Below are positions 44,190 to 53,103 of a stretch of 64,000 nt of DNA, piece after piece (within the stretch, counting starts at the first letter, position 1; each line of letters starts with the position of its first letter). The notes beneath the pieces were generated by a model. That model was not told the DNA's origin, made no database searches, and saw only the letters and a list, made by a program, of their open reading frames with translations. This DNA is from Streptococcus ruminicola (GTDB lineage: Bacteria; Bacillota; Bacilli; Lactobacillales; Streptococcaceae), in assembly GCF_011387195.1 (NCBI RefSeq), contig NZ_CP046919.1, positions 1,550,001-1,614,000 of the forward strand. The letters run 5' to 3'. Made by a program: the position numbers and the translations under genes.

Positions 44190-44335
44190 ACAGGAGATGG
44201 TTTGACTAAGAATAGCCGATAGTCTCCTGTTTGCTATGTTATCGCAAAAAGTCAAATGATTATTTCTAATCCTGCATACCTTGCAGTTGATTAGGAGGTT
44301 TTGGGTGCCAACCGTAACCACCCTAGATTAGGAAA
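44190..44335 (+). promoter_or_regulatory. Structured deoB leader with two alternative partners for one strand (candidate switch)
   Basis: An 8-bp hairpin acaggaga (44190-44197) / tctcctgt (44223-44230) is followed by ttctaatc (44264-44271), which can pair with either of two identical gattagga copies: 44289-44296 or 44326-44333. The second copy contains the only plausible ribosome site of deoB. Between them ggtt (44297-44300) / aacc (44310-44313) and gggtg (44303-44307) / caccc (44319-44323) form an H-type pseudoknot-like pair. No transcription terminator was found, so translational control is more likely than attenuation. Unassigned to any known riboswitch class I can recall. Confidence 0.5.
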
Positions 44336-44338
44336 ACT

Positions 44339-45550
44339 ATGTCAACTTTTAATCGTATTCACCTTGTTGTGCTTGATTCAGTCGGAATTGGTGCAGCACC
44401 AGATGCCAATAATTTTGTCAATGCTGGTGTCCCCGATGGTGCTTCAGACACACTTGGTCACATTTCAAAAACTGTCGGACTTAACGTTCCAAACATGGCT
44501 AAAATCGGTCTTGGAAACATTCCGCGTGAAACACCTTTAAAAACTGTTCCGGCTGAAGCTAAACCAACAGGTTATGCAACTAAACTTGAAGAAGTTTCTC
44601 TTGGTAAAGACACAATGACTGGTCACTGGGAAATCATGGGTCTTAACATTACAGAGCCATTTGATACATTCCTTGGTGGATTTCCAGAAGAAATTTTGAC
44701 TAAAATCGAAGAATTTTCAGGACGTAAAGTCATTCGTGAAGCTAACAAACCATACTCAGGTACAGCTGTTATCGATGATTTTGGTCCACGTCAAATGGAA
44801 ACTGGCGAATTGATTATCTACACATCAGCTGACCCAGTGCTTCAAATTGCTGCCCACGAAGACGTTATTCCAGTAGAAGAACTTTACAAAATCTGTGAAT
44901 ACGCCCGTTCAATCACTCAAGAACGTCCAGCTCTTCTTGGTCGTATTATTGCTCGTCCATACGTTGGTGAACCAGGTAACTTTACGCGTACAGCTAACCG
45001 TCGTGACTACGCTTTGTCACCATTTGGACCAACTGTTCTTAACAAATTAGCTGACGCTGGTGTACCAACTTACGGTGTTGGTAAAATCAACGACATCTTC
45101 AATGGTTCAGGTATCACAAATGATATGGGTCACAACAAATCAAACATGCACGGTGTTGATACTTTGCTTAAAACAATGCAGTTACCTGAATTCACAAAAG
45201 GTTTGTCATTTACAAACCTAGTGGACTTCGACGCGATGTATGGTCACCGTCGTAACGCTGCTGGCTACCGTGATTGCCTTGAAGATTTCGACAAACGCAT
45301 GCCTGAAATCTTGGAAAACATGAAAGAAGACGACCTTCTTTTGATTACGGCTGACCACGGTAATGACCCAACTTACACAGGTACAGACCACACACGTGAA
45401 TATATCCCATTGTTGGCTTACAGCCCAGCCTTCAAAGGCAATGGTGTCTTGCCAGTCGGACACTTCGCTGATATTTCAGCAACAATCGCCGAAAACTTTG
45501 GCGTTGAAAAAGCAATGATTGGTCAATCATTCTTAGATAAATTAGTATAA
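44339..45550 (+). CDS. deoB: Phosphopentomutase
   Basis: 403 aa; metal-dependent alkaline-phosphatase-like fold: [15 protein letters not shown] (metal Asp and phosphoacceptor region), [10 protein letters not shown] with the catalytic Thr, and C-terminal [25 protein letters not shown] with metal-binding Asp/His residues. Converts ribose-1-phosphate or deoxyribose-1-phosphate to the 5-phosphates. The start at 44339 is preceded by attaggaaaact. First structural gene after the leader, 10 bases ahead of punA. Confidence 0.95.
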   Translation: MSTFNRIHLVVLDSVGIGAAPDANNFVNAGVPDGASDTLGHISKTVGLNVPNMAKIGLGNIPRETPLKTVPAEAKPTGYATKLEEVSLGKDTMTGHWEIMGLNITEPFDTFLGGFPEEILTKIEEFSGRKVIREANKPYSGTAVIDDFGPRQMETGELIIYTSADPVLQIAAHEDVIPVEELYKICEYARSITQERPALLGRIIARPYVGEPGNFTRTANRRDYALSPFGPTVLNKLADAGVPTYGVGKINDIFNGSGITNDMGHNKSNMHGVDTLLKTMQLPEFTKGLSFTNLVDFDAMYGHRRNAAGYRDCLEDFDKRMPEILENMKEDDLLLITADHGNDPTYTGTDHTREYIPLLAYSPAFKGNGVLPVGHFADISATIAENFGVEKAMIGQSFLDKLV

Positions 45551-45560
45551 GAGGTAATAC

Positions 45561-46373
45561 ATGTCTACAATTATTGAAAAAATTGAAGAAGCACGTCAGT
45601 TTTTAGTCTCACAAGCTTGTGATGCTCCAGAATTTGGACTTATCCTAGGTTCAGGTCTTGGTGAACTTGCCGAAGAAATCGAAAATGCTGTTGTCATCCC
45701 TTACGAAAAAATCCCAAACTGGGGTAAATCAACAGTAGCAGGTCACGCAGGTCAATTGGTTTATGGTGACCTTGGTGGTCACAAAGTTCTTGCTCTTCAA
45801 GGACGTTTCCACTTCTACGAAGGAAATCCAATGGAATTGGTAACTTTCCCAGTGCGCGTGATGAAAGCCCTTGGTTGTAAAGGACTTATCGTGACAAATG
45901 CCGCTGGTGGTATCGGCTTTGGTCCTGGTACTTTGATGGCTATCTCAGACCACATCAACATGACAGGTCAAAACCCATTGATTGGGGCTAACCTTGATGA
46001 CTTCGGACCACGTTTCCCAGATATGTCAGATGCTTATACAGCAGACTACCGTGCCATTGCTCACAAAGTTGCTGAAAAAATCGGTATCAAACTTGACGAA
46101 GGGGTTTACCTTGGTGTGTCAGGTCCTTGTTATGAAACACCTGCAGAAATCCGCGCCTTCCAAACACTTGGTGCAGATGCCGTTGGTATGTCAACAGTTC
46201 CAGAAGTTATCGTTGCCGCTCATTCAGGTTTGAAAGTTTTGGGAATTTCTGCAATCACAAACCACGCAGCAGGTTTCCAAAGCTCACTTAACCACGAAGA
46301 AGTCGTAGCAGTAACTCAACAAATCAAAGAAGACTTCAAGACACTCGTTAAAGCTGTTTTAGCAGAACTATAA
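45561..46373 (+). CDS. punA: Purine nucleoside phosphorylase, PNP-I type
   Basis: 270 aa, site gaggtaatac. Trimeric PNP family motifs: GLILGSGLGELAEE (phosphate loop), VAGHAGQLVYGDLGGHKVLALQGRFHFYEG, VTNAAGGIG, AVGMSTVPEVI and AITNHAAGF with the purine-binding Asn. Cleaves inosine and guanosine with phosphate to base and ribose-1-phosphate, which DeoB then converts. It differs from the hexameric DeoD encoded downstream, so the cell has both substrate ranges. Confidence 0.95.
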   Translation: MSTIIEKIEEARQFLVSQACDAPEFGLILGSGLGELAEEIENAVVIPYEKIPNWGKSTVAGHAGQLVYGDLGGHKVLALQGRFHFYEGNPMELVTFPVRVMKALGCKGLIVTNAAGGIGFGPGTLMAISDHINMTGQNPLIGANLDDFGPRFPDMSDAYTADYRAIAHKVAEKIGIKLDEGVYLGVSGPCYETPAEIRAFQTLGADAVGMSTVPEVIVAAHSGLKVLGISAITNHAAGFQSSLNHEEVVAVTQQIKEDFKTLVKAVLAEL

Positions 46374-46405
46374 TTAGACACATTAGTATTTATTACTAAA
46401 AAACG

Positions 46406-47695
46406 ATGACAACATCAGATAAAAATCATGACTGGTCGTATAAATGGCGCTTTTTGTCAGCATTAGTGCTGACAGCAGTCGTCGCAGGTCTTGGTGGCAT
46501 TCTACTTCATGAATTTTTAGAAGTCGTTGAGAAAGTAGTTTTAGGCCATGGTGAAAAGGCAAAGGTTCAAGCTGTTTCACAAAGACAGTTTATCTTAATT
46601 GTGCTAGCAGGTTGTATTTCAGCAGCAATCTGGTATGTCCTGCAGCGCAAGAATCGTCAGATTATCTCTGTTAAAGCTCAGATAAAAGCTGAGACCGTAG
46701 AGGCGGAACGCCCAGCACTTATGATTCACTTGGCTAATATCTTTTTGCAAGTGGCATCGGTTGGTGCAGGCTCACCTATCGGAAAAGAAGGGGCACCGCG
46801 AGAGTTAGGAGCTCTTGGTGCAGGTCGCTTGTCTGACCGCTTCCAGCTTAGTTTGCCGGATCGACGTCTCGCCATTATCTGTGGGGCGTCAGCTGGTTTG
46901 GCAGCTGTTTACCAAGTGCCTATTGCTAGTATTTTCTTTGCCTTTGAGACGCTTGGCTTAGGCTTATCCTTTTTAAACATCCTTTGGGTGACGCTAACGA
47001 CTTATTTAGCGAGTTTGGTAGCAGGACTTGTCATCTCAGACGCACCCTTATACCAAGCTGGACAAGTCTCGCTTAACCTAGGGACATGCCTTTTAGCTAT
47101 CTTTCTTGCGGCCCTCATCACCCCGCTTGCTCACATTTTCCGCCGCTTGACGCAGAAAGCACAAGCAGGGAAAGAGACGCATCAAGCTATTTTGTGGAAG
47201 TTGCCCTTAACCTTCCTGCTCTTAGCTAGTTTTGCCCTTTACTTTCCTGAGATTTTGGGAAATGGCGGAGCTTTGGCACAAGCTGTCTTTGATGGCATGG
47301 GAGTTTGGTATGCACTTGCTATTTTACTCATCAAAGCTTGCTTAGTTTTGCTGACGCTAAAAAATGGTGCTTACGGAGGTACCTTGACACCGTCATTTTC
47401 AATGGGGGCTGTTCTTGGTTTCTTAGGCGCTTGTCTTTGTCAGCTAGCCATTCCAGGGCTTTCTATGACTTCAGCCATGTTAATTGGTTCAAGTGTCTTT
47501 CTCGCTATTACCATGAATGCACCGCTGACAGCGGTAGGCTTAGTTGTCTCATTTACAGGACAAAAGCTTCAAGCTCTGCCAGTCTTATTAATCGCAGTAG
47601 CGCTAGCTATTGTCATCAAAAAACTTATTGAATATATTGAAAGGAAAAATTATGTCAATCCATATCGAAGCCAAACAAGGCGAAATCGCAGATAA
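46406..47695 (+). CDS. clcA: ClC-family chloride channel/transporter
   Basis: 429 aa, about 10-12 membrane helices. ClC motifs: [21 protein letters not shown] (selectivity loop with GKEGA), and [12 protein letters not shown] (GxFxP variant). The start ATG at 46406 has no clear ribosome site but is the only plausible one. Its end overlaps the start of deoD by 44 bases in another frame. No separate gating glutamate check was possible beyond GKEGA, which carries it. A chloride carrier inside a nucleoside-salvage cluster is not explained by pathway logic. Confidence 0.85.
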   Translation: MTTSDKNHDWSYKWRFLSALVLTAVVAGLGGILLHEFLEVVEKVVLGHGEKAKVQAVSQRQFILIVLAGCISAAIWYVLQRKNRQIISVKAQIKAETVEAERPALMIHLANIFLQVASVGAGSPIGKEGAPRELGALGAGRLSDRFQLSLPDRRLAIICGASAGLAAVYQVPIASIFFAFETLGLGLSFLNILWVTLTTYLASLVAGLVISDAPLYQAGQVSLNLGTCLLAIFLAALITPLAHIFRRLTQKAQAGKETHQAILWKLPLTFLLLASFALYFPEILGNGGALAQAVFDGMGVWYALAILLIKACLVLLTLKNGAYGGTLTPSFSMGAVLGFLGACLCQLAIPGLSMTSAMLIGSSVFLAITMNAPLTAVGLVVSFTGQKLQALPVLLIAVALAIVIKKLIEYIERKNYVNPYRSQTRRNRR

Positions 47696-48359
47696 AATCT
47701 TACTTCCAGGAGACCCACTCCGTGCAAAATTCATCGCTGAAAACTTCCTAGAAGATGCTGTTTGCTTTAACAACGTCCGCGGAATGCTTGGTTTCACAGG
47801 TACTTACAAAGGTGAACGTGTCAGTGTTATGGGAACAGGTATGGGTATGCCTTCAATCTCAATCTATGCGACTGAACTTATCCAATCATACGGCGTTAAA
47901 AAATTAATCCGTGTCGGAACAGCAGGTTCACTTAACAAAGACGTTCACGTGCGTGAACTTGTCCTTGCGCAAGCAGCCGCAACAACATCAAGCATGATTA
48001 AAAACGAATGGCCACAATACGATTTCCCACAAATCGCAGACTTCACATTGCTTGATAAAGCTTACCACATCGCTAAAGACCTTGGTATGACAACACACGT
48101 TGGTAGTGTTTTGTCAGTTGATGCCTTTTACTCTGATTTCGCAGAAAACAACATCAAACTTGGTCAACTTGGCGTGAAAGCCGTTGAGATGGAAGCAGCT
48201 GCACTTTACTATTTCGCTGCCAAACACGGTGTTCAAGCACTTGGTATCATGACAATCTCTGATAGCTTGGTTGCTGACGAAGACACAACAGCTCAAGAAC
48301 GTCAAACAACTTTCACAGACATGATGAAAGTCGGTCTTGAGACTCTTATTGCTGATTAA
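47652..48359 (+). CDS. deoD: Purine nucleoside phosphorylase DeoD-type
   Basis: 235 aa from the ATG at 47652 (site aaagga); the frame is open further upstream in the ClC gene but has no site. Hexameric PNP-II motifs: [53 protein letters not shown] and [14 protein letters not shown]. Cleaves adenosine, inosine and guanosine (and deoxy forms). Overlaps clcA by 44 bases and its stop shares a base with the next ATG, so the genes are coupled. Confidence 0.95.
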   Translation: MSIHIEAKQGEIADKILLPGDPLRAKFIAENFLEDAVCFNNVRGMLGFTGTYKGERVSVMGTGMGMPSISIYATELIQSYGVKKLIRVGTAGSLNKDVHVRELVLAQAAATTSSMIKNEWPQYDFPQIADFTLLDKAYHIAKDLGMTTHVGSVLSVDAFYSDFAENNIKLGQLGVKAVEMEAAALYYFAAKHGVQALGIMTISDSLVADEDTTAQERQTTFTDMMKVGLETLIAD

Positions 48360-49129
48360 TGCAAGAAATATACGAGACGATAGACATCCTTTTGGATGTC
48401 TATGCTTATAATCACGCTTGGAAAATAGCAGAGCAGCATGCAGATTTTCCATCGACAAGCCGCTATCTTTTAGAAATGCTAAAAGAGCGTCGTGAATTAA
48501 ACGTTGATTTTCTTTTTGCTCATCAATCTGAAAACAAGGCTATTTGGCGTCAGTATGATTTTGATTTGATTACGAATCATAGACAAGAAGAACAATTGGC
48601 CAACTATATCATGGACCTAGAAGCGAAAATTAGAAATGGTAATATCATTGATTTTGTCCGCTCAGTAAGTCCTATTTTATACAGGCTTTTTTATCGCTTA
48701 GCAAAGCATGAGATTCCTAATCTAGAAGAGTTTATCCATGATGCTAAAAATGATCAGTATGATACTTGGCTTTTTACAGAAATGAAGCAGAGCGACTATC
48801 CTATTTTTCATAAGTATTTGGTGATTCGCCGTGATGCAAAGGTGACGTCTCGTAGTTTAGCAGAGCTCTTGCAATACAGTCAGTTGCCAGATCATATTAA
48901 AAACTTAATCACAGAGCTTCGTCAATTTGAGAAATCTGTCCGAAACCCTCTTGCTCATCTGATTAAACCATTTGATGAAGAAGAACTTCATCGCACAACG
49001 AATTTCTCATCGCAAGCCTTTCTAGATAAAATCATTGATTTAGCCATTTATGCAGGCGTTAAATATGACACAAAGACTTTCTATTTTGACAAAATCAATG
49101 AGATAATAAAGCATGAATTAAGACAATGA
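48359..49129 (+). CDS. HEPN-motif-containing protein of unknown function
   Basis: 256 aa; start overlaps the deoD stop (TAATG). No signal or membrane segment, mostly helical. The C-terminal part holds EKSVRNPLAHLIKPFDEEEL with R195-NPLA-H200, an R-x4-H arrangement with Asn after Arg, as in HEPN ribonucleases (Csm6, RnlA-type). The N-terminal ~150 residues show no CARF-type nucleotide loop I recognise. The gene is part of the deoB-punA-clcA-deoD cluster and ends in a bidirectional terminator. Nuclease function is a hypothesis; no antitoxin-like partner is adjacent. Confidence 0.65.
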   Translation: MQEIYETIDILLDVYAYNHAWKIAEQHADFPSTSRYLLEMLKERRELNVDFLFAHQSENKAIWRQYDFDLITNHRQEEQLANYIMDLEAKIRNGNIIDFVRSVSPILYRLFYRLAKHEIPNLEEFIHDAKNDQYDTWLFTEMKQSDYPIFHKYLVIRRDAKVTSRSLAELLQYSQLPDHIKNLITELRQFEKSVRNPLAHLIKPFDEEELHRTTNFSSQAFLDKIIDLAIYAGVKYDTKTFYFDKINEIIKHELRQ

Positions 49130-49134
49130 AGCAT

Positions 49135-49167
49135 AAAAAGTTCTTGGACTCTGTCCAAGAACTTTTT
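49135..49167. terminator. Bidirectional terminator between the HEPN-motif gene and cpsY
   Basis: 15-bp perfect stem aaaaagttcttggac / gtccaagaacttttt with a 3-base loop. Confidence 0.95.
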
Positions 49168-50074
49168 ATTTATCAAATTGTACTTCTTCAAGTAAGTAAT
49201 CGATAAAGCGTTCCCCCATTTTTGAGAGGTTAGCTTTTTCGTGGCGAATGTAGACAATATCAATCATATCTTCAACGTCAAGCGGAATTGAGACGATGTC
49301 ATCGCCGTTGAGGTTGCTATTTAAGATACCTGTAGCGATAGTGTAACCATCAAGACCAATCAAGAGATTAAAAAGCGTCGCGCGGTCACTGACAACGATT
49401 GATTTTTTGTGTGGAATTTGTGACAAGATTTCTTCAGAGAAGTAAAAAGAGTTATGAATCCCTTGATCGTAGCTAAGATAAGGAAATTCTTCCAAATCTT
49501 CCATAGTCACAAGTGACTTTTCAGCTAGCGGATTGTTTTTGCTGACAAAAATGTGCGGACGAGTCTTAAAAAGACTCGTATAAGTCAAATGATTATCATC
49601 AAACATCTTGGTCAAGACATCGCGGTTATAGCTGTTTAGGAAAAGCACTCCGATTTCAGAACGAAAATTTTTGACGTCATCAATGATTTCATACGTTCGG
49701 GTTTCACGAAGGAAAAGCTCGTAACGTGTCATATCTGTCTTTTTCAGAAGGGAAACAAAAGCATTGACGACAAAAGCATAGTGCTGCGCTGAGACGCTAA
49801 AAAGCTCACGGTTGGTATTTTTACTCTTATAACGTTCCTCGAGAAGTGCTGTCTGCTCAAGGATTTGACGCGCATAAGAAAGAAACTCAACCCCGTCTTT
49901 AGTTAGAGTGATTCCCTTAGGATTACGAATGAAAATCTCAATCCCCATCTCGCGTTCCAAATCACGAACGGCATTTGATAGACTGGGTTGTGTGATGAAG
50001 AGTTGCTTTGCTGCCTCGTTCATACTGCCTGTTTCCACGATTTTAACGATGTAATGTAATTGTTGTATTCTCAT
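49166..50074 (-). CDS. cpsY: LysR-family regulator CpsY
   Basis: 302 aa, minus strand. N-terminal HTH (MRIQQLHYIVKIVETGSM then NEAAKQLFITQPSLSNAVRDLE) followed by a ~200-residue effector domain. It is divergent from the polysaccharide locus and beside the deoD-side genes, the place held by CpsY in S. agalactiae and S. iniae. CpsY-type regulators act on methionine and surface/envelope genes as well as capsule. The start has only a weak site (aagg). The AT-rich region between it and the capsule promoter is described separately. Confidence 0.8.
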   Translation of the reverse strand: MRIQQLHYIVKIVETGSMNEAAKQLFITQPSLSNAVRDLEREMGIEIFIRNPKGITLTKDGVEFLSYARQILEQTALLEERYKSKNTNRELFSVSAQHYAFVVNAFVSLLKKTDMTRYELFLRETRTYEIIDDVKNFRSEIGVLFLNSYNRDVLTKMFDDNHLTYTSLFKTRPHIFVSKNNPLAEKSLVTMEDLEEFPYLSYDQGIHNSFYFSEEILSQIPHKKSIVVSDRATLFNLLIGLDGYTIATGILNSNLNGDDIVSIPLDVEDMIDIVYIRHEKANLSKMGERFIDYLLEEVQFDK

Positions 50075-50195
50075 AGCCTTAGTTTAGCTCAAAATCGCAA
50101 ATCCCGCAAGTAGTGGAAATGTAGTAGATGTGAAAGCGATAAAAAAACGAACTTTTCGATTAAAGGTTTAGATAAAAATAGAATGATTTTTTCTA

Positions 50196-50339
50196 ATGAT
50201 TGCGCTTGCCGTTTTAATAGTGGGAATAATGTTTTGTTTGGAAAGGCTCTCTAAAAATGGACGAAATTTTAAAAATGTACAAAAAGAAGCGTCTAAAACC
50301 GAACAATTACATAAAGATGACTTTTTTTCAAAAACGTAA
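50196..50339 (+). CDS. Possible small single-pass membrane protein
   Basis: 47 codons, MIALAVLIVGIMFCLERLSK followed by a polar Lys/Asn-rich tail ending FFSKT. The first ~15 residues form a hydrophobic helix and the rest looks like a protein rather than random sequence. No ribosome site is visible, and an antisense frame also covers the region. It is the only coding candidate in the ~490-base gap between cpsY and the capsule genes, and could be a remnant. Confidence 0.3.
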   Translation: MIALAVLIVGIMFCLERLSKNGRNFKNVQKEASKTEQLHKDDFFSKT

Positions 50340-50454
50340 CCAAAACGTAACAAACTCATAAAAATGGTATTTTTAAAGGAAGTAAAACGTTGTCAAAACT
50401 AATATTTATTAAAAGTATACGAATTATCATGTAAAATTTCAGATTTTTTTGAAA

Positions 50455-50483
50455 TTGCAATAACTCTTGTAAAGTGCTAAAAT
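50455..50483 (+). promoter_or_regulatory. Main promoter of the capsule/exopolysaccharide locus
   Basis: TTGCAA (50455-50460), 17-base spacer, extended -10 TGCTAAAAT (TAAAAT at 50478-50483). It lies between divergent cpsY and the first polysaccharide gene, so it is also where CpsY is likely to act. Confidence 0.75.
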
Positions 50484-50495
50484 AGGAACGTTAGT

Positions 50496-50531
50496 GAAAT
50501 CTTTCGAATTGCACTATAAGTGCAAAATTTC
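50496..50531 (+). promoter_or_regulatory. Hairpin in the capsule mRNA leader
   Basis: gaaat...atttc closing pair around a perfect ttgcact-ata-agtgcaa hairpin (50509-50525), in the 75-base leader before the first capsule gene. No T-run follows, so it is not a terminator; could affect translation or stability. Confidence 0.5.
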
Positions 50532-50563
50532 GTGGAATTACGAAAAAATATTTGGGGAGTTAT

Positions 50564-51679
50564 ATGAAAAAAATCGGATTAGTTACACTGTATAGAGATA
50601 ATTTTGGGTCAATTCTTCAAGCATATTCTACATATTCATATGTAGAAAAGTGTGGAGCATGTTGTAAAATTATTAGTGCAACATATGATAGAACAATAAT
50701 TGATAAAATAAAGAGATTACCCTTTTTAGCAATTAAATCTATAAGATATCCAGAATTTTTTATTAATAGAAAGAAAATGAGAAAATTATCTAAACTTGAA
50801 CTTAACTTATTGTCTGAGAATACTCAGAAAAAAATGTCTGAGTTTGTTGAGGAAGTGTTCCTTGTAGAAAAATGTAATATAGATAAACTTGCAAAATTAG
50901 ATGAAAAATTCGATTTCTTTATTACTGGGAGTGATCAAGTTTGGAATGGCTATAATAGTCTGGGGTTCTTAACTTTTACGAGTAGGGATAAAAAAATTAC
51001 TTTGGCACCAAGTTTTGGTACGAAAAATGTTAAAACTTATTATCGTAACGATGTAAAAAAAGCTCTTAATGAATTTGACTTTATTTCTGTTAGAGAAGAG
51101 TCTGGAGAAAAAATAGTAAGGGAATTAACTGGAAAAGAGGCGTATAGGTTACCAGATCCAACATTGATAATGTCGAAAAAACAATGGAGAGAATTTGCTC
51201 AACAAGGAATTCAAGAAGAAAACTATATACTTCTTCACTTTTTAAATAAACCTAATAAAGTAGCTATTGAGACAATAAATTCTTTTTTGAAAAAGTACAA
51301 TTGCCGAGTGTTTGGTATCTGTAATGACTATAAGGAATATGAAGAATTGGCTAATTATCAATTTATCGATATAGGTCCGTATGATTATGTGTCTTTAATT
51401 GAGGGTGCTATGTATGTATTCACAGATTCATTTCATTCAACTTTATTTTCTTTGAATTTAGAAACACAATTTTTAACTTTTGAACGTCAGTATTTGCACG
51501 GAAATTCTCAAAGTAGTAGAATAATTGATTTACTACGTAGAGTTGATATGAGTGAAAGATTTGTTGAAGGAGAATTGAAATTTAATTTTGAAGAGGAAAA
51601 GAAGTGGAATTCAGATTCTTTATTCAACACAGAACGTTACAAAATAAGAGATTATTTAAAAAAATCTATAGAAGGATAA
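50564..51679 (+). CDS. Polysaccharide pyruvyl transferase-family protein
   Basis: 371 aa from the ATG at 50564 (site ggggag); the frame is open 4 codons upstream without a site. PF04230 features: N-terminal GLVTLYRDNFGSILQAYS, FFITGSDQVWNG, TLAPSFG, and the C-terminal TDSFHSTLFSLNLETQFLTFER. The family transfers pyruvyl groups from PEP to sugars of surface polymers (CsaB, ExoV) or modifies them. First gene behind the capsule promoter, AT-rich like the next three. It could add a ketal pyruvate to the repeat unit; a sugar-modifying role is inferred. Confidence 0.75.
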   Translation: MKKIGLVTLYRDNFGSILQAYSTYSYVEKCGACCKIISATYDRTIIDKIKRLPFLAIKSIRYPEFFINRKKMRKLSKLELNLLSENTQKKMSEFVEEVFLVEKCNIDKLAKLDEKFDFFITGSDQVWNGYNSLGFLTFTSRDKKITLAPSFGTKNVKTYYRNDVKKALNEFDFISVREESGEKIVRELTGKEAYRLPDPTLIMSKKQWREFAQQGIQEENYILLHFLNKPNKVAIETINSFLKKYNCRVFGICNDYKEYEELANYQFIDIGPYDYVSLIEGAMYVFTDSFHSTLFSLNLETQFLTFERQYLHGNSQSSRIIDLLRRVDMSERFVEGELKFNFEEEKKWNSDSLFNTERYKIRDYLKKSIEG

Positions 51680-51685
51680 TTAAGC

Positions 51686-53101
51686 ATGAAAAGTTATAAA
51701 TATCTGTTTAAAAATATCGGATTGTTAACTTTGAGTCAATTTGGAACAAAACTATTGGTTTTCTTTCTAGTTCCGTTGTATACAAATGTTTTAACTACAT
51801 CTGAGTATGGAACATATGATTTATTTAATACAACAATCAGTTTATTGATTCCTGTTGTTACACTAAATATAAGCGATGCCGTCTTATTGTTTAGTTTGGA
51901 AGAAAAGGATAAGCATTCAGAAGCTTTTTCTATTGGATTGAAGTATTCTTTAGCGGGGTTCCTTTTATCGATCATATTTCTGGCTTTTAATTACATATTC
52001 GGTATTTTTCCGACAGTTAATAAGTATTGGTATTACTTTCCTGTACTATTTATTCTTACGGCAATTAATACTTTCTTTTCTGCATTTGCTAGGGGAATAG
52101 AAAGAGTTAAAGAAACCGCCATAGGAGGGGTTATATGCTCAGCTACTATGATTGCATGTAATTTATTTCTTTTACTTGTTTTAAGAATAGGACTTCATGG
52201 CTATTTTGTTGCAAATATATTAGGGATATCTGCGCAAATTATTTATCTGTTTATATCTTGTAGACTGTGGTTGTATATAACACCTGAAATAGATAAGAGA
52301 CTTGAAGGGGATATGAGAAATTATTCTATCCCTTTAATTGCTAATAATGTTGGATGGTGGATTAATAATAGTTCAGATAGGTATATTGTTACTTGGTTAC
52401 TTGGAGTTTCAGAAATGGGGATATATTCAGTTGGCTATAAAATCCCCTCAATTTTGAATATGTTTCAAACTATTTTTAGTCAAGCTTGGACAATGTCGGC
52501 AGTAAGGGATTTTGATTCAGAAGATAGAAATGGATTTTTTTCAAAGGTATACAATTTTTATAATTGCGGAATGGTATTGATTTGTTCTTGTATTATAATC
52601 ACCTCTCGAATACTTGCCCATTTCTTATACTCGAAAGATTTTTTTGTCGCTTGGAAATACGTACCTTTTTTGACAATTGCCATTGTTTTTGGTTCTTTGG
52701 CAGGATTTCTTGGTGGAATTTTTGCGGCAACTAAGGATTCAAAACTATTTGGAAATTCTACATTAGCAGGTGCTTTATTGAATATTATTTTAAATATAAT
52801 TCTTGTATATTTTATCGGTACTTTAGGTTCTGCAATTGCAACACTTATTTCTTATTATGTAGTGTGGTTAATCCGTATAGAACATGTAAAGAAGCATATT
52901 AGTTTAAAGATAAACTTACTGAACCATTACTTTTCCTATATCGTACTAGTAATTCAGGGTGCACTGTTATTATTTTTTAGCGACTGTTTTAAGTTATATG
53001 TAGTAGAAATAATGCTATTTATCTTTTTGCTTATGATGTACAGTAAAATTTTGAGTGATATTTGGAATAAAATGATTAAAAAAATAAATTTTGGGAGATA
53101 A
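51686..53101 (+). CDS. wzx: Wzx-type polysaccharide flippase
   Basis: 471 aa, site gaaggataattaagc. About 12-14 membrane helices of the MOP/PST superfamily: YLFKNIGLLTLSQFGTKLLVFFLVPLYTNVL at the N-terminus (first helices), LYTNVLTTSEYGTYDL, and SSDRYIVTWLLGVSEMGIYSVGYKIP in the middle. It flips undecaprenyl-linked repeat units across the membrane. Unusually it lies ahead of cpsA. AT-rich, no overlap with the pyruvyltransferase gene (6-base gap). Confidence 0.85.
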   Translation: MKSYKYLFKNIGLLTLSQFGTKLLVFFLVPLYTNVLTTSEYGTYDLFNTTISLLIPVVTLNISDAVLLFSLEEKDKHSEAFSIGLKYSLAGFLLSIIFLAFNYIFGIFPTVNKYWYYFPVLFILTAINTFFSAFARGIERVKETAIGGVICSATMIACNLFLLLVLRIGLHGYFVANILGISAQIIYLFISCRLWLYITPEIDKRLEGDMRNYSIPLIANNVGWWINNSSDRYIVTWLLGVSEMGIYSVGYKIPSILNMFQTIFSQAWTMSAVRDFDSEDRNGFFSKVYNFYNCGMVLICSCIIITSRILAHFLYSKDFFVAWKYVPFLTIAIVFGSLAGFLGGIFAATKDSKLFGNSTLAGALLNIILNIILVYFIGTLGSAIATLISYYVVWLIRIEHVKKHISLKINLLNHYFSYIVLVIQGALLLFFSDCFKLYVVEIMLFIFLLMMYSKILSDIWNKMIKKINFGR

Positions 53102-53103
53102 TT

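Noticed and set aside
50168..50359. 63-aa minus-strand open frame in the cpsY-capsule gap
   Set aside because: Cysteine- and Phe-rich without a ribosome site or promoter, and antisense to the more protein-like small frame.
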